Source: Paenibacillus baekrokdamisoli (GTDB lineage Bacteria > Bacillota > Bacilli > Paenibacillales > Paenibacillaceae). From it: DNA of 64,000 nt. The position numbers were made by a program, and so were the translations under genes. The stretch covers positions 3,968,001-4,032,000 of the forward strand of contig NZ_AP019308.1 of NCBI RefSeq assembly GCF_003945345.1. Reading direction: 5' to 3'. Of this stretch, positions 17,098 to 26,479 are shown one piece after another. The first letter of the stretch is position 1. Each line of letters begins with the position of its first letter. The notes under the pieces are model-generated. The model ran no database searches and was not told where the DNA came from. It saw only the letters and a list, made by a program, of their open reading frames with translations.

Positions 17098-18819
17098 TTA
17101 AGGCTTTCCTACCCCAAGCTGCTCGGCGGCTTGTTCAATTAATTTCTCTCCGCCAGCTTTCTTCCATTCCTCGACATATTTATCCCAATCATCGAAGCTT
17201 CGTTTGCCCAGTACAAAGGATATCTCATTTTTCTGTACGAAATCTTTGAGCCGATTAACCGTTGGCCCATCCGGATTGAGCAGCATATCGTAGTTGGTTA
17301 CACGCGGATAAGCGCGAACCTGGTCTTGGTACTTGTCTCCCGGCTCATTATATGGGAACTCATCGGAATATTTGTGACGCTCCCAGATAAGGGTATATCC
17401 GACTGACTGCCAATCCATCATTCCTTTAAGCTCGGGCTTCATTTCATTCTGCAGTTTGCTCATATCGGAGTCATAGAAATAAGTGCCGTCATCATTCTTC
17501 GTAACTTTCGTGTAATCTGGCCAAATTTCCGGTCCGCCTCCTTGGTTGCCGACCCAATAGTATTTATTCGGATATTGCACCGCATCGAGGAAATGGGCAA
17601 TCCGTTTCATCTTACCAGGATCATCGCCAACCTTTTTGGAAATAATGGTAATTCCGCCCGGTGAGCCGCCTGGTCCTAGTTTGCCATCGGAATTCATAGC
17701 CGATGTGAGCGGAGGAACTGGCGCCCAGTTTTGCAGGGTATCCTTATTATTTTGCGAAGCGGAATACTGCTCCTGCAGCAGGTTCCATCCCGGATAATTA
17801 ACCATGCCGATTTTATTCTGGAGCGAGTACGACTTGAACTGCTCCCATTGAATCGTATACCAGTCAGGAGCAAGCAGCTTGTTGTCATTGAGCTTCTTGA
17901 TAAATTCCAGAAATGCCTTCTCTGTTCCATCCAGCATCGGATGGTTGATCTTGTTGTCCTTGACGTTCCAGCTGCGGTCACCGAACATATCGATCAGACC
18001 GTACATCATTCCCCAGCCTTGTCCTGCACCGGCAGCCCCCATGAACCAGGTATCTGCTTTGTTATTGCCATCTGGATCTTTTTCTGTAACGGCTTTGGCA
18101 TAAGCGAACAGCTCATCCGCTGTTTTCGGCATTTCCATATCCAGCTTTTTCAGCCAGTCCTGACGAATGAAATTTCCCCATACGTCCGGGAAAGTCGGCA
18201 GACGAGGAATACCGATCATTTTCCCGTCATCGGTAGCCCACTTCTTATACTCCTCCGTCACATAATTCATCATTTGGGGCATATAAGGAAGAATTTGTGT
18301 CGCATCGAGCAGCTGATTCTGCTTGAACAGCGCTTGGGCTACCGATCTTTCACCCAGCAGCACCACGTCCGGAGCATCACCCGATGCGAAACGGACATTC
18401 GTTTTATTAACGAGATCTTCTTGAGCCAAATTTGTAAAATTAATTGTCACATTGAAGGTCTTCTCATAAAACTCCTTGATCATATCCTTAGTTGCAGGCT
18501 GATTGATGAACCCCTGCAGCATAATATCTATGGTGTATGCTTTGCTCATATCATCATAAGCATAGCTCTTGTCGTAATCGACCGCTTTGGGAACATCCGG
18601 GAATGCTTTGGGATATACCAGATCCTCCGGCTTTACCACGCCTGCATCAGAGACATCTGTCGAGCTATCTCCTCCGGTATTGGTAGTCGGTGTCTTCCCG
18701 CTGCCTTCATTCGATCCGCTTGACTTAGGACCATTATTCGAATTACTGCTGCATGCAGCGAGCAGCAGCGTCAGAACGAGCAGCAGTGAGACCATCGTGG
18801 CCGTTGTTTTTCTAAACAT
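17098..18819 (-). CDS. ABC transporter solute-binding lipoprotein (LplA-like)
   Basis: A 573-residue lipoprotein with signal peptide and lipobox LLAAC (Cys about 22), then a Ser/Gly/Asn-rich linker. The body is a family-1 extracellular solute-binding protein: DVVLLGERSVAQALFKQNQL, IGIPRLPTFPDVWGNFIRQDWLKKL, YAKAVTEKDPDGNNKADTW with a calcium-loop-like DPDGNNKAD. Its length matches the LplA/YtcQ group rather than MalE (about 400). The ligand is probably a plant or host oligosaccharide; it cannot be specified. It comes third in the operon after the two permeases and before the kinase. Confidence 0.9.
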   Translation of the reverse strand: MFRKTTATMVSLLLVLTLLLAACSSNSNNGPKSSGSNEGSGKTPTTNTGGDSSTDVSDAGVVKPEDLVYPKAFPDVPKAVDYDKSYAYDDMSKAYTIDIMLQGFINQPATKDMIKEFYEKTFNVTINFTNLAQEDLVNKTNVRFASGDAPDVVLLGERSVAQALFKQNQLLDATQILPYMPQMMNYVTEEYKKWATDDGKMIGIPRLPTFPDVWGNFIRQDWLKKLDMEMPKTADELFAYAKAVTEKDPDGNNKADTWFMGAAGAGQGWGMMYGLIDMFGDRSWNVKDNKINHPMLDGTEKAFLEFIKKLNDNKLLAPDWYTIQWEQFKSYSLQNKIGMVNYPGWNLLQEQYSASQNNKDTLQNWAPVPPLTSAMNSDGKLGPGGSPGGITIISKKVGDDPGKMKRIAHFLDAVQYPNKYYWVGNQGGGPEIWPDYTKVTKNDDGTYFYDSDMSKLQNEMKPELKGMMDWQSVGYTLIWERHKYSDEFPYNEPGDKYQDQVRAYPRVTNYDMLLNPDGPTVNRLKDFVQKNEISFVLGKRSFDDWDKYVEEWKKAGGEKLIEQAAEQLGVGKP

Positions 18820-18920
18820 GCCATATCCCCTCTTCTTTCATTAATAATGATGTGCCATCTATGCTAAGAAGCCCGCGGTGCTTCACCAGCAACAATCCTG
18901 TGGATAAAGATAAATATCTA

Positions 18921-19793
18921 TTAACCTTTGACTGCCCCCATATAAACACCTTTAACAAAATACTTCTGCAGAAATGGATACACCATCAGAATCGGCAGTG
19001 TACCAACGATAACCGTAGCCATTTTCATGGATTCCGGTGTAACCGCACTCCCGTTAACAACCAGTGATTGCATCGCATCACTAGAAGCCGCTGTCAGCAT
19101 ATTCTTGAGAATGAGCTGCATCGGGAAAAGCTTCGCATCATTCAAATACACCATCGCATCAAACCAACTGTTCCAGTGGAACACGACGTTGAACAATCCG
19201 ATAGCAGCGAGTGCGGGTGCAGCCAGCGGAATGACGATGCGAAACAGCATTTGCATATCACCCGCTCCATCGATCTTGCCAGCCTCAATCAAGCCATCCG
19301 GCAAATTTTCGATAAAGATTTTAATAACAAGCAGCCCGAAGCTATCGACTAAATAAAGCAGCACCAGTGACCATAAGGAATTAATGAGGCCGAGCTGCTT
19401 GACTACCAAATAAGTTGGAATAAGCCCCGCATTAAATAGAATTGTCGAAACGACGAGGAATAGCATTATGGTTCTTCCAGGCAGCGTACGAACGGAGAGA
19501 ACGTAGGCGCCAACGACTGTCATCAACAGCATAAGTCCAGTGCCCGCCGCACTGCGGAATACAGAAACGCCGAACGACTTCCATATGAGTGGTGAAGAAA
19601 GAATACGTTCATAGGCAGCAAAGGTTGGTTCATGCGGGATGATGACGAAATAGTTGCGCTGCATCATTTCTACTTGACCTGTTAAGGACATGCCTAGTAC
19701 ATATAGCAAAGGAAATACCGCCGTAACTACAATAAGAATCACGATGGTATGAATGGTGATTTGATACGTTCTCTCCGACTTGGATTTATTCAT
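18921..19793 (-). CDS. ABC sugar permease (LplC/CUT1-like)
   Basis: A 290-residue inner-membrane protein with six hydrophobic segments. The coupling (EAA) motif is at LIEAGKIDGAGDMQMLFRIV, ending in IPLAAPALA. The C-terminus QKYFVKGVYMGAVKG is the CUT1 signature. It pairs with the permease encoded just upstream. No ATPase is encoded in this cluster, so a shared MsmX-type ATPase elsewhere would energise it, as is known for this subgroup. ATG 19793 follows GAGGAGG at seven bases. Confidence 0.93.
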   Translation of the reverse strand: MNKSKSERTYQITIHTIVILIVVTAVFPLLYVLGMSLTGQVEMMQRNYFVIIPHEPTFAAYERILSSPLIWKSFGVSVFRSAAGTGLMLLMTVVGAYVLSVRTLPGRTIMLFLVVSTILFNAGLIPTYLVVKQLGLINSLWSLVLLYLVDSFGLLVIKIFIENLPDGLIEAGKIDGAGDMQMLFRIVIPLAAPALAAIGLFNVVFHWNSWFDAMVYLNDAKLFPMQLILKNMLTAASSDAMQSLVVNGSAVTPESMKMATVIVGTLPILMVYPFLQKYFVKGVYMGAVKG

Positions 19794-19877
19794 GAATCGT
19801 CCTCCTCAGGATATTTACACAGCTTCCAATATCTCTTCCATGCGGGCAGCATTCTGTCTGTTTGGCAAGCATCCGAC

Positions 19878-20876
19878 TCACCATATGCCGCGGCCGGACA
19901 GTCTTTTGGCAAAATAATTACAAATTACGACGAGCGCAAGACCTATCACCGATTGGAATAACCCAACGGCTGTAGCCAAGCTGAACTGCAGCCTCGCCAA
20001 GCCTTCACGGTACACCCAGGTATCGATTATATCCGCTGTATCATAGACAGCATCATTGTAGAACAGCAGAATTTGCTCGCCTCCCGCATTCAGCAGGAAC
20101 CCCAAATTAATACAAAGGACGAATGTCATGACAGGCATAATGCTTGGCAACGTAATATGCCGCATTCGCTTGAGCGGGCCAGCTCCATCAATAACAGCTG
20201 CTTCATACAGCTGAGCATCGACAGTGGATAAGGCTGCCAAGTAGATTATTGTGCTCCATCCAATCTCCTTCCATAGAGCCGAGCTAATTAATATAGGTCG
20301 GAACCAAGAGGAATCAAGCAGGAATTCATGGCGCTCAAAGCCGAGCGTCTGCAGCATATTATTAATAAACCCGTAACCAACAGAGAAGAAACCGAACACG
20401 ACACCAAACACGATAACCCAAGAGAAGAAGTGGGGAATATAGATGAGTGTCTGGAGCCATTTCTTAAGTCGTTTGCTCATCATATCGTGGAACATGATAG
20501 CCAACAAAATCGGCGGTACGAATCCAATGATTAGACGCAGCAAACTAATCTCGATCGTATTGCGAATAACAGCAGGAATTTCTGGCGACAAGAAAATATC
20601 CTTGAAGTTCTGCATGCCGATCCATGGGCTTTCGAAGACGCCGCCCCCAAGCTGCAAATCCTTGAAGGCCACTATCCAAGCCAGCAGAATCGGCCAATAT
20701 TTGAATACAACGAAATAAGCGAATACAGGAATAAATAGCAAGTAAAGCGTTCGATGTTGTTGAATGCGCTTCCATAGTGAGGCATTAACACCACTTCCCG
20801 AAAGTGTATTCCTTGGCAGACGCTTCGTATCTGATGCCATCGGGGTTCTTCCCTTCTTTAGTTCTATATCGGACAT
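19878..20876 (-). CDS. ABC sugar permease (LplB/CUT1-like)
   Basis: A 332-residue permease with six TM segments. An N-terminal cytoplasmic stretch is followed by QQHRTLYLLFIPVFAYFVVF. The EAA loop is YEAAVIDGAGPLKRMRHITL. The tail is NYFAKRLSGRGIW, typical of the LplB subgroup. It is the first gene of the five-gene uptake and sensing operon. GGGAGG eight bases upstream supports the ATG at 20876 over the ATG 18 bp earlier. A promoter and a cre-like site lie directly upstream. Confidence 0.92.
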   Translation of the reverse strand: MSDIELKKGRTPMASDTKRLPRNTLSGSGVNASLWKRIQQHRTLYLLFIPVFAYFVVFKYWPILLAWIVAFKDLQLGGGVFESPWIGMQNFKDIFLSPEIPAVIRNTIEISLLRLIIGFVPPILLAIMFHDMMSKRLKKWLQTLIYIPHFFSWVIVFGVVFGFFSVGYGFINNMLQTLGFERHEFLLDSSWFRPILISSALWKEIGWSTIIYLAALSTVDAQLYEAAVIDGAGPLKRMRHITLPSIMPVMTFVLCINLGFLLNAGGEQILLFYNDAVYDTADIIDTWVYREGLARLQFSLATAVGLFQSVIGLALVVICNYFAKRLSGRGIW

Positions 20877-20909
20877 CTGTACGGCCTCCCTCATATGTGC
20901 TTCACATCA

Positions 20910-20955
20910 TGATAGCGCTTTCTTTAATTATTCTACCATGCCCCTGTTACGTCAA
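20910..20955 (-). promoter_or_regulatory. promoter with cre-like (CcpA) site
   Basis: On the minus strand TTGACG (20955-20950) and AATAAT (20932-20927) are 17 bp apart. AGAAAGCGCTATCA (20923-20910) follows and matches the cre consensus TGWAARCGYTWNCW except at its first base. CcpA bound there would block transcription of the carbohydrate uptake operon when glucose is available. Confidence 0.7.
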
Positions 20956-21036
20956 TGTTCATTGTGTGATTGAAAATGTATACGGTGCAACTTTCCCGCA
21001 ATGGGAAGCTGAGCAGCCTTCAACAGGTAGAGAGTC

Positions 21037-21069
21037 AAAAAAAAGGCTGCCCGAATGATTCGGACAACC
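21037..21069 (-). terminator. terminator of the nucleoside operon
   Basis: GGTTGTCCGAA and TTCGGGCAGCC form an 11-bp stem (two G-T pairs) followed by eight T on the minus strand, 23 bp after the deoC stop. Confidence 0.92.
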
Positions 21070-21091
21070 CTTTAACTACCTTTATGAAAAG

Positions 21092-21778
21092 TTAATATCC
21101 TTCGCCCTGCGCTCCACTAACAATCGCTACGCTTGAGCTTGCACCGACTCGTGTCGCTCCGGCAGCAATTAGGCTTCGCACGGTTGCTAAGTCACGCACA
21201 CCACCGGAAGCTTTGACACCCATTTCTGGTCCAACCGTCTTCCGCATAAGAGCGATATCCGCTACGGTTGCACCGCCTGGTCCGAAGCCCGTTGAAGTCT
21301 TCACGTAATCAGCTCCTGCCAGCTTACAAAGCTCGCATGCTTTCACTTTTTCGTCATCGGTCAATAATCCAACTTCCAGTATTACCTTAACTAGGGCGCG
21401 ACCTTTACAGGAATCAACAACCCCTCGGATATCCTTAACGACCTCTTCCAATCGGCCGGACTTCAGCGCACCTACGTTCAGTACCATATCGATTTCTGTT
21501 GCTCCAGCGGCAATTGCATCTCTAGCCTCGTTCATCTTAGCCAATGTACTTGTGGCGCCAAGCGGGAAACCAATAACAGTCGTAATCCCTACATCTGAAC
21601 CCTTCAACAATTCAGCTGCATCCGGCACCCAATACGGATTCACACACACCGTTGCAAAATGATATTGCTTAGCTTCCCCACACAACCGTACGATATCTGT
21701 AAAAGTACTCTCAGGTTTCAACAAAGTATGATCGAAGTAGGAGGCTAACTCTGCCCCTCCGGTTGCTGCAGAACTCAT
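21092..21778 (-). CDS. deoC: deoxyribose-phosphate aldolase
   Basis: A 228-residue class I aldolase. It cleaves 2-deoxyribose 5-phosphate to acetaldehyde and glyceraldehyde 3-phosphate. The family landmarks are [33 protein letters not shown] and the Schiff-base lysine region [15 protein letters not shown], plus [12 protein letters not shown]. Length is normal. It is the last gene of the operon, 20 bp after the regulator, and turns imported deoxynucleosides into central metabolites. Confidence 0.97.
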   Translation of the reverse strand: MSSAATGGAELASYFDHTLLKPESTFTDIVRLCGEAKQYHFATVCVNPYWVPDAAELLKGSDVGITTVIGFPLGATSTLAKMNEARDAIAAGATEIDMVLNVGALKSGRLEEVVKDIRGVVDSCKGRALVKVILEVGLLTDDEKVKACELCKLAGADYVKTSTGFGPGGATVADIALMRKTVGPEMGVKASGGVRDLATVRSLIAAGATRVGASSSVAIVSGAQGEGY

Positions 21779-21798
21779 GTTTAATTCCTTCTCTCTGT

Positions 21799-22752
21799 TT
21801 AGTTGCGTTCCAACAAATATTTGGCAGTGAATTGGTCCGTTATGAGTACATTCGTATACTTACCAAGAAGAGCCCCGTAGATTCCATCCACCTTCCGGAT
21901 TCCTCCAGCTACGAGAATGGATCTCTCCTTCTTCTTCAATTCTTCGAGGTCGATCCCAATCGTCCGTTGATCTAATTCTTCTGAGCAGATGGCACCTTCT
22001 ATATCGATGTAACGGGAGCAGATATCACCGGCACACTTGTCAAAGATGAGCGTCAATTCCTTCTCGGTAAAATAATTAGCTTTGATCAGCACGGAATCCT
22101 CCGTTGGTGCGCCTACCGTTACAATCGCGATATTGGACTGCTTCCCAAGCTCTAATATATTACGGATATGCCGATCTCTCTCAATCGTCTGCTTCACAAT
22201 GGGGTTATCCACGATGGCAGGCAGATGGATAAAATATGGGACCGTATGGAAGGCTTTGCCGAACAGGTTAATGATCTCGTAAGCATAGGTATTCGTCTCT
22301 GAATGACTAACACCACCATTAAGCTGAACGACTTTCACCTCTCTTACATGCTTGTCTTGGAGGTTAAGGGCAATCTCGTATAAAGTCGTTCCCCAAGTGG
22401 CGGCAATGATGTCGCCATCCTTTACAATTTCGTCCAGATAACCTGCTGCTGCCTCGCCCAAATATTTCTTAACAACAGTATCCTCATAATGGGGTACCGA
22501 TACGATCACCACAGTTTGCAGGCCGAATTTCTGTTTCAATTGTTTGGCTAGAAGCTCATTGTTCTCCTTGGGGTCGACGATTTTGATTTGAACGTAACCC
22601 TCTTCTTTGGCCTGCTGCAGGAACCTGCTTACCGTTGGCCTGGATACGCCTATTTCCCTGGCAATATCCTGCTGACTATAATCCAGCTGATAGTACATAC
22701 GGGCGGCATCGATCATCTTCGCCCGTTTATCATCCGATCGTTCTTCAGGCAC
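21799..22752 (-). CDS. deoR: SorC-family regulator of deoxyribonucleoside genes
   Basis: A 317-residue protein. The N-terminal HTH reads [20 protein letters not shown] with [16 protein letters not shown], followed by a sugar-phosphate-binding domain of the SorC type ([47 protein letters not shown]). Bacillus DeoR has this architecture and senses deoxyribose 5-phosphate. The start is a GTG at 22752. Its position between the transporter and deoC implies control of this operon, probably through the inverted repeat next to the promoter at 27691-27733. Confidence 0.9.
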   Translation of the reverse strand: MPEERSDDKRAKMIDAARMYYQLDYSQQDIAREIGVSRPTVSRFLQQAKEEGYVQIKIVDPKENNELLAKQLKQKFGLQTVVIVSVPHYEDTVVKKYLGEAAAGYLDEIVKDGDIIAATWGTTLYEIALNLQDKHVREVKVVQLNGGVSHSETNTYAYEIINLFGKAFHTVPYFIHLPAIVDNPIVKQTIERDRHIRNILELGKQSNIAIVTVGAPTEDSVLIKANYFTEKELTLIFDKCAGDICSRYIDIEGAICSEELDQRTIGIDLEELKKKERSILVAGGIRKVDGIYGALLGKYTNVLITDQFTAKYLLERN

Positions 22753-22796
22753 TCGCGATCAACTCTCTTCTCTCTTTGCCTCATCGTCTTCCCTAA

Positions 22797-23753
22797 CTAC
22801 CGCTTACCGGAATCAAAAACCTCTCCCGCTGCCTTCGGAGCTTGCGAGGTTTTGGAGAATAGAACCAGCGCGATTAATGTAACGACATAAGGGAATACCT
22901 TGAGAATGAAAGGCGGGAATACCGCAAGCGATGGAATAACCTGCGAGACATTCGCAATCGTACTGGCAAAGCCGAAGAACAAAGTAGCGGCAAGAATGCC
23001 AAGCGGCCGCCATTGACCGAAGATCAAGGCTGCAAGGGATAGAAATCCGAGTCCAGCTACCGTTCCCGTGAATTCACCTATGATAGTCACGAGCAGAATC
23101 GCTCCGCCTAGGCCTGCGAAGGCACCGGAAATCATAACACCGATATATCGGATCTTTCTTACATTGATACCCGCAGCTTCAGCTGCCTGTGGATATTCGC
23201 CACAGGATCTTAACCTTAAGCCAAAGGCTGTTTTCTTCAGGATAAAGGCACTAATACCCACAATGGCTAGGATCAGCCAAGTTGTCGGGTAGCTTTTCGT
23301 GAAGAGTAGATCCCCTATAATTGGAATTTTATGAAGTATAGGGACATCAAAAGGCTGAAAGCCTTTTAAAATTCGGATATTACCGCTCCCTGTAATATTC
23401 CGGGACAGAAATACCGTCAAGGCTCCCGCAATCATATTAATCGCAGTACCGCTAATAACTTGATTCGCGCTTAGATGAATGCTCGCGAAGGCATGCAGCA
23501 GGGAGAACAATATTCCCGCCACTATAGCTGCCAGGAGTCCTATCCAAATTGCTGCAATCTGATGCTGAGGCCAAGCCGCCTGGAGCTTAAAGATGGTAAA
23601 AGCCCCCATGAACGAACCGATGACCATAAGTCCTTCCAGACCGATATTAACAATACCGCTTCGTTCGCTGAACAATCCACCCAATGCCGTAATGAGCAGG
23701 GGAATGGTAAACATAATCGCATACGGGAAAATTTGTTCTATCGTTGTCCACAT
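22797..23753 (-). CDS. nupQ: nucleoside ABC transporter permease (NupQ-like)
   Basis: A 318-residue permease of the branched-chain/BMP group, with about nine hydrophobic segments. Diagnostic stretches are FSERSGIVNIGLEGLMVIGSF, LSANQVISGTAINMIAG and GLRLRSCGEYPQAAEAAGIN. It forms the channel with the permease encoded upstream. The ATG at 23753 follows GAAGGG, two bases after the previous stop; the 23-codon upstream extension overlaps that gene and is not used. Confidence 0.9.
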   Translation of the reverse strand: MWTTIEQIFPYAIMFTIPLLITALGGLFSERSGIVNIGLEGLMVIGSFMGAFTIFKLQAAWPQHQIAAIWIGLLAAIVAGILFSLLHAFASIHLSANQVISGTAINMIAGALTVFLSRNITGSGNIRILKGFQPFDVPILHKIPIIGDLLFTKSYPTTWLILAIVGISAFILKKTAFGLRLRSCGEYPQAAEAAGINVRKIRYIGVMISGAFAGLGGAILLVTIIGEFTGTVAGLGFLSLAALIFGQWRPLGILAATLFFGFASTIANVSQVIPSLAVFPPFILKVFPYVVTLIALVLFSKTSQAPKAAGEVFDSGKR

Positions 23754-23755
23754 GG

Positions 23756-24829
23756 TTATCCCTTCTCCTTCCCGCTCACGGCGTCGGTCGTAGATGATGC
23801 ACGGCGTTTGGCGATGAACCATCTAATTAAGCGATCCATCAAGACACTTGTTGCTGAGAAGTAAATAATGATCGCGATAATCGAATCCGCGATCTCCGGC
23901 GGAATCTCTGTCATCGCATTCATAAAGCCGCGACCCGAATACAGAAAGCCAAAGAACAAAGCTGATATGAGAACCCCAATCGGTGAATTGGCTCCGAGCA
24001 AGGCTACTGCGATACCATCATACCCCTGTGTAGGGAGAAGACCAATTTGGATATTGGAGCCATTCCCCGCGAACTGAGCAACACCGCCAAGACCAGCCAA
24101 GCCGCCTGAGATGAGCATCGACAGAATGATGCTGCGATTAACCGGAATCCCCGCATATTCAGCTGCATGACGGTTGAAGCCAACTGCCTTGAGTTCATAA
24201 CCAAGTGATGTTCGGTTGATGATGAAAGCAATAACAATAACGACGATGACCGCAAGGAACAACCCCAGGTTGATATACGATCCGCCAAACATATCCGAGA
24301 GAAACGGCGCCTTCAAAGAAGCATAATCCTGCAATGGCCGCGATTCCGTCTCCACGTCCCCTTTAAAATAAGCGGGTACGGCATAGTAAATCGTCCAATA
24401 AGCGATCCAGTTCATCATAATCGTAGATACAACCTCATGCACATTGAATCTTGCTTTCAGAAGACCAGGAATAAACGCCCATAGCGCCCCACCCAGGAAA
24501 CCTGCAAGGATCATAAGAATGAGCAGGAGCGGTCTAGAAGTATCGAGCGTCAGTCCGACAGCCGTCGCACAGAAACCGCCGAACAACATTTGTCCAGCCG
24601 CACCGATATTAAACAAGCCCGTACGGAATGCAAAGGCAACAGATAAGCCCGTAAAGATCAAAGGAGTTCCCGTCGCAAGCGTATTACCAATCCGCTCTGG
24701 ATTCTTCAATCCGCCTTCAAGTAGAAACCGATAGCCCTCGATAGGCTGATGACCGGTAGCCAGCATAAGGATCGCTCCTGCAAGCAGACCGAATACGACA
24801 GCTAACAGCGATATGATGGTGTTTCTCAT
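23756..24829 (-). CDS. nupP: nucleoside ABC transporter permease (NupP-like)
   Basis: A 357-residue permease of the BMP-type nucleoside importer. Landmarks are GTPLIFTGLSVAFAFRTGLFN, ARFNVHEVVSTIMMNWIAYW and GYELKAVGFNRHAAEYAGIP. The ATG overlaps the stop of the ATPase gene by four bases (ATGA), so translation is coupled. The subunit order ATPase-permease-permease matches the Bacillus nup (yuf) operon. Confidence 0.92.
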   Translation of the reverse strand: MRNTIISLLAVVFGLLAGAILMLATGHQPIEGYRFLLEGGLKNPERIGNTLATGTPLIFTGLSVAFAFRTGLFNIGAAGQMLFGGFCATAVGLTLDTSRPLLLILMILAGFLGGALWAFIPGLLKARFNVHEVVSTIMMNWIAYWTIYYAVPAYFKGDVETESRPLQDYASLKAPFLSDMFGGSYINLGLFLAVIVVIVIAFIINRTSLGYELKAVGFNRHAAEYAGIPVNRSIILSMLISGGLAGLGGVAQFAGNGSNIQIGLLPTQGYDGIAVALLGANSPIGVLISALFFGFLYSGRGFMNAMTEIPPEIADSIIAIIIYFSATSVLMDRLIRWFIAKRRASSTTDAVSGKEKG

Positions 24830-26349
24830 GCGCCTCCCCCTTTCTCGATGCCGGCCATCATCAGACCGATCTCATTCTCATTCGACTCTGCGGCTTTAAC
24901 GACGCCAACAAGTTCCCCGTTATTCAGTACTGCTACACGATCAGATACGTTAAGGATTTCATCCAATTCCAAAGATATTAATAATACCGCTTTTCCTTTA
25001 TCACGATGCTCAATGAGCCGTTTATGAATATATTCGATAGAGCCGACATCGAGGCCGCGGGTGGGCTGAACAGCAATAAGCAGGTCTGGATTCAATTCAA
25101 TCTCACGGCCGATAATCGCTTTCTGCTGATTCCCCCCTGATAAAGATCTGCTCATAGAGAGCGGCCCTTTTCCTGAACGGACATCGAAGCTGGTCAGAAT
25201 ATCGCTTGCATATTTACGGATAGCCAGCTTGTTCAGAATACCTCGCTTGGAGAATGGCGGCTGATTATAGACTTCCAGAATCATATTCTCTTCAAGCGTA
25301 TAATCGAGCACCATACCTCGTTTGTGACGATCCTCCGGAATATGGCCGACACCTTTACGAATCCGTTCTCGAATAGACTTATGAGCAATGTTATCCCCTT
25401 GAATGAGGATCCTGCCTGCTTGAATCTTCCGAAGCCCTGTAATCGCTTCCACAAGCTCCGTTTGACCATTCCCATCAACACCTGCGATACCTACGATCTC
25501 ACCAGCACGTACCTCAAGTGAGAGCTGCTTGAGACCCAGCGAATTTTTATTATTATTAACGGAGAGTCCTTCAAGCTGCAAGACCACTTCACCAGGCACA
25601 CTCGCATCTTTTTCTACCTTAAACGATACATTACGACCTACCATCATCTCGGCCATCTTCTGCTGGCTTGTCTCTGCGACGTCAACGGTCCCAATTGTTT
25701 TACCTCTGCGAATGACTGTGCATCTGTTAGCAACCGCTTTAATTTCTTTCAATTTATGCGTAATAAGAATGATGGACTTCCCTTCAGCGATGAGATTCTT
25801 CATAATCTTGCTCAGCTCATCGATCTCATGTGGGGTTAAGACGGCGGAAGGCTCGTCCAATATCAATACTTCTGCATCACGATATAGCATCTTTAGAATC
25901 TCTACCCGCTGCTGCATCCCAACGGAAATATCTTCGATCTTGGCATGCGGATCCACATTCAAGCCATATCGCTTCGACAACTCTTCAATTCTTCGTGCTG
26001 CTGCACCAATACTAAGAACAAGACCTTTAGTTGGCTCATTGCCTAGAATAATATTCTCTGTAACCGTAAAGTTGCTGACGAGCTTAAAATGCTGATGAAC
26101 CATCCCGATCCCGAGTTTATTCGCAACATTTGGGTTCCCTATACGGACTTCCTTACCATCCACCTTGATGACACCGCGATCTGCTTGATACATACCAAAG
26201 AGAATACCCATGAGGGTAGACTTGCCTGCGCCATTCTCTCCAAGAAGAGCATGAATTTCGCCCTTTTTCAACTGAAGCGTAATATCATCATTAGCAACCA
26301 CGCCGGGAAATTCTTTTCGAATGTTGATCATTTCCACTACAAATTCCAT
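24826..26349 (-). CDS. nupO: nucleoside ABC transporter ATPase, duplicated (NupO-like)
   Basis: A 507-residue protein with two ABC domains in one chain. Domain 1 has Walker A GENGAGKSTLMG, signature ISVGMQQRVEI and Walker B VLILDEPSAVLTP. Domain 2 has GVDGNGQTELVEA (degenerate Walker A), MSRSLSGGNQQKAII and LLIAVQPTRGLD. The asymmetry is the rule for RbsA/YufO-type importers, where one site hydrolyses ATP. AAGGAG nine bases upstream supports the start. Confidence 0.95.
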   Translation of the reverse strand: MEFVVEMINIRKEFPGVVANDDITLQLKKGEIHALLGENGAGKSTLMGILFGMYQADRGVIKVDGKEVRIGNPNVANKLGIGMVHQHFKLVSNFTVTENIILGNEPTKGLVLSIGAAARRIEELSKRYGLNVDPHAKIEDISVGMQQRVEILKMLYRDAEVLILDEPSAVLTPHEIDELSKIMKNLIAEGKSIILITHKLKEIKAVANRCTVIRRGKTIGTVDVAETSQQKMAEMMVGRNVSFKVEKDASVPGEVVLQLEGLSVNNNKNSLGLKQLSLEVRAGEIVGIAGVDGNGQTELVEAITGLRKIQAGRILIQGDNIAHKSIRERIRKGVGHIPEDRHKRGMVLDYTLEENMILEVYNQPPFSKRGILNKLAIRKYASDILTSFDVRSGKGPLSMSRSLSGGNQQKAIIGREIELNPDLLIAVQPTRGLDVGSIEYIHKRLIEHRDKGKAVLLISLELDEILNVSDRVAVLNNGELVGVVKAAESNENEIGLMMAGIEKGGGA

Positions 26350-26393
26350 ACGATACGGCTCCTTTAAACAAATTGATCGTAAGGGTACTAATC

Positions 26394-26420
26394 AAAAAGA
26401 GACGGTGCAGCCCGTCTCTT
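26394..26420 (-). terminator. intercistronic hairpin
   Basis: AAGAGACGG and CCGTCTCTT form a 9-bp stem followed by TTTTTG on the minus strand. It lies between the binding-protein gene and the ATPase gene. Partial termination or mRNA protection here would make the lipoprotein more abundant than the membrane subunits. Confidence 0.7.
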
Positions 26421-26479
26421 CACTATTTGTTGGTTCATGTTCTACTACTACGCTGCAAGGGTACTTTAAAAGAATGCGA

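Noticed and set aside
17731..18723. 330-codon plus-strand ORF
   Set aside because: Exactly antisense to the solute-binding lipoprotein gene, which has a clear lipobox and family motifs.
25529..26095. 188-codon plus-strand ORF
   Set aside because: Antisense shadow of the NupO ATPase.
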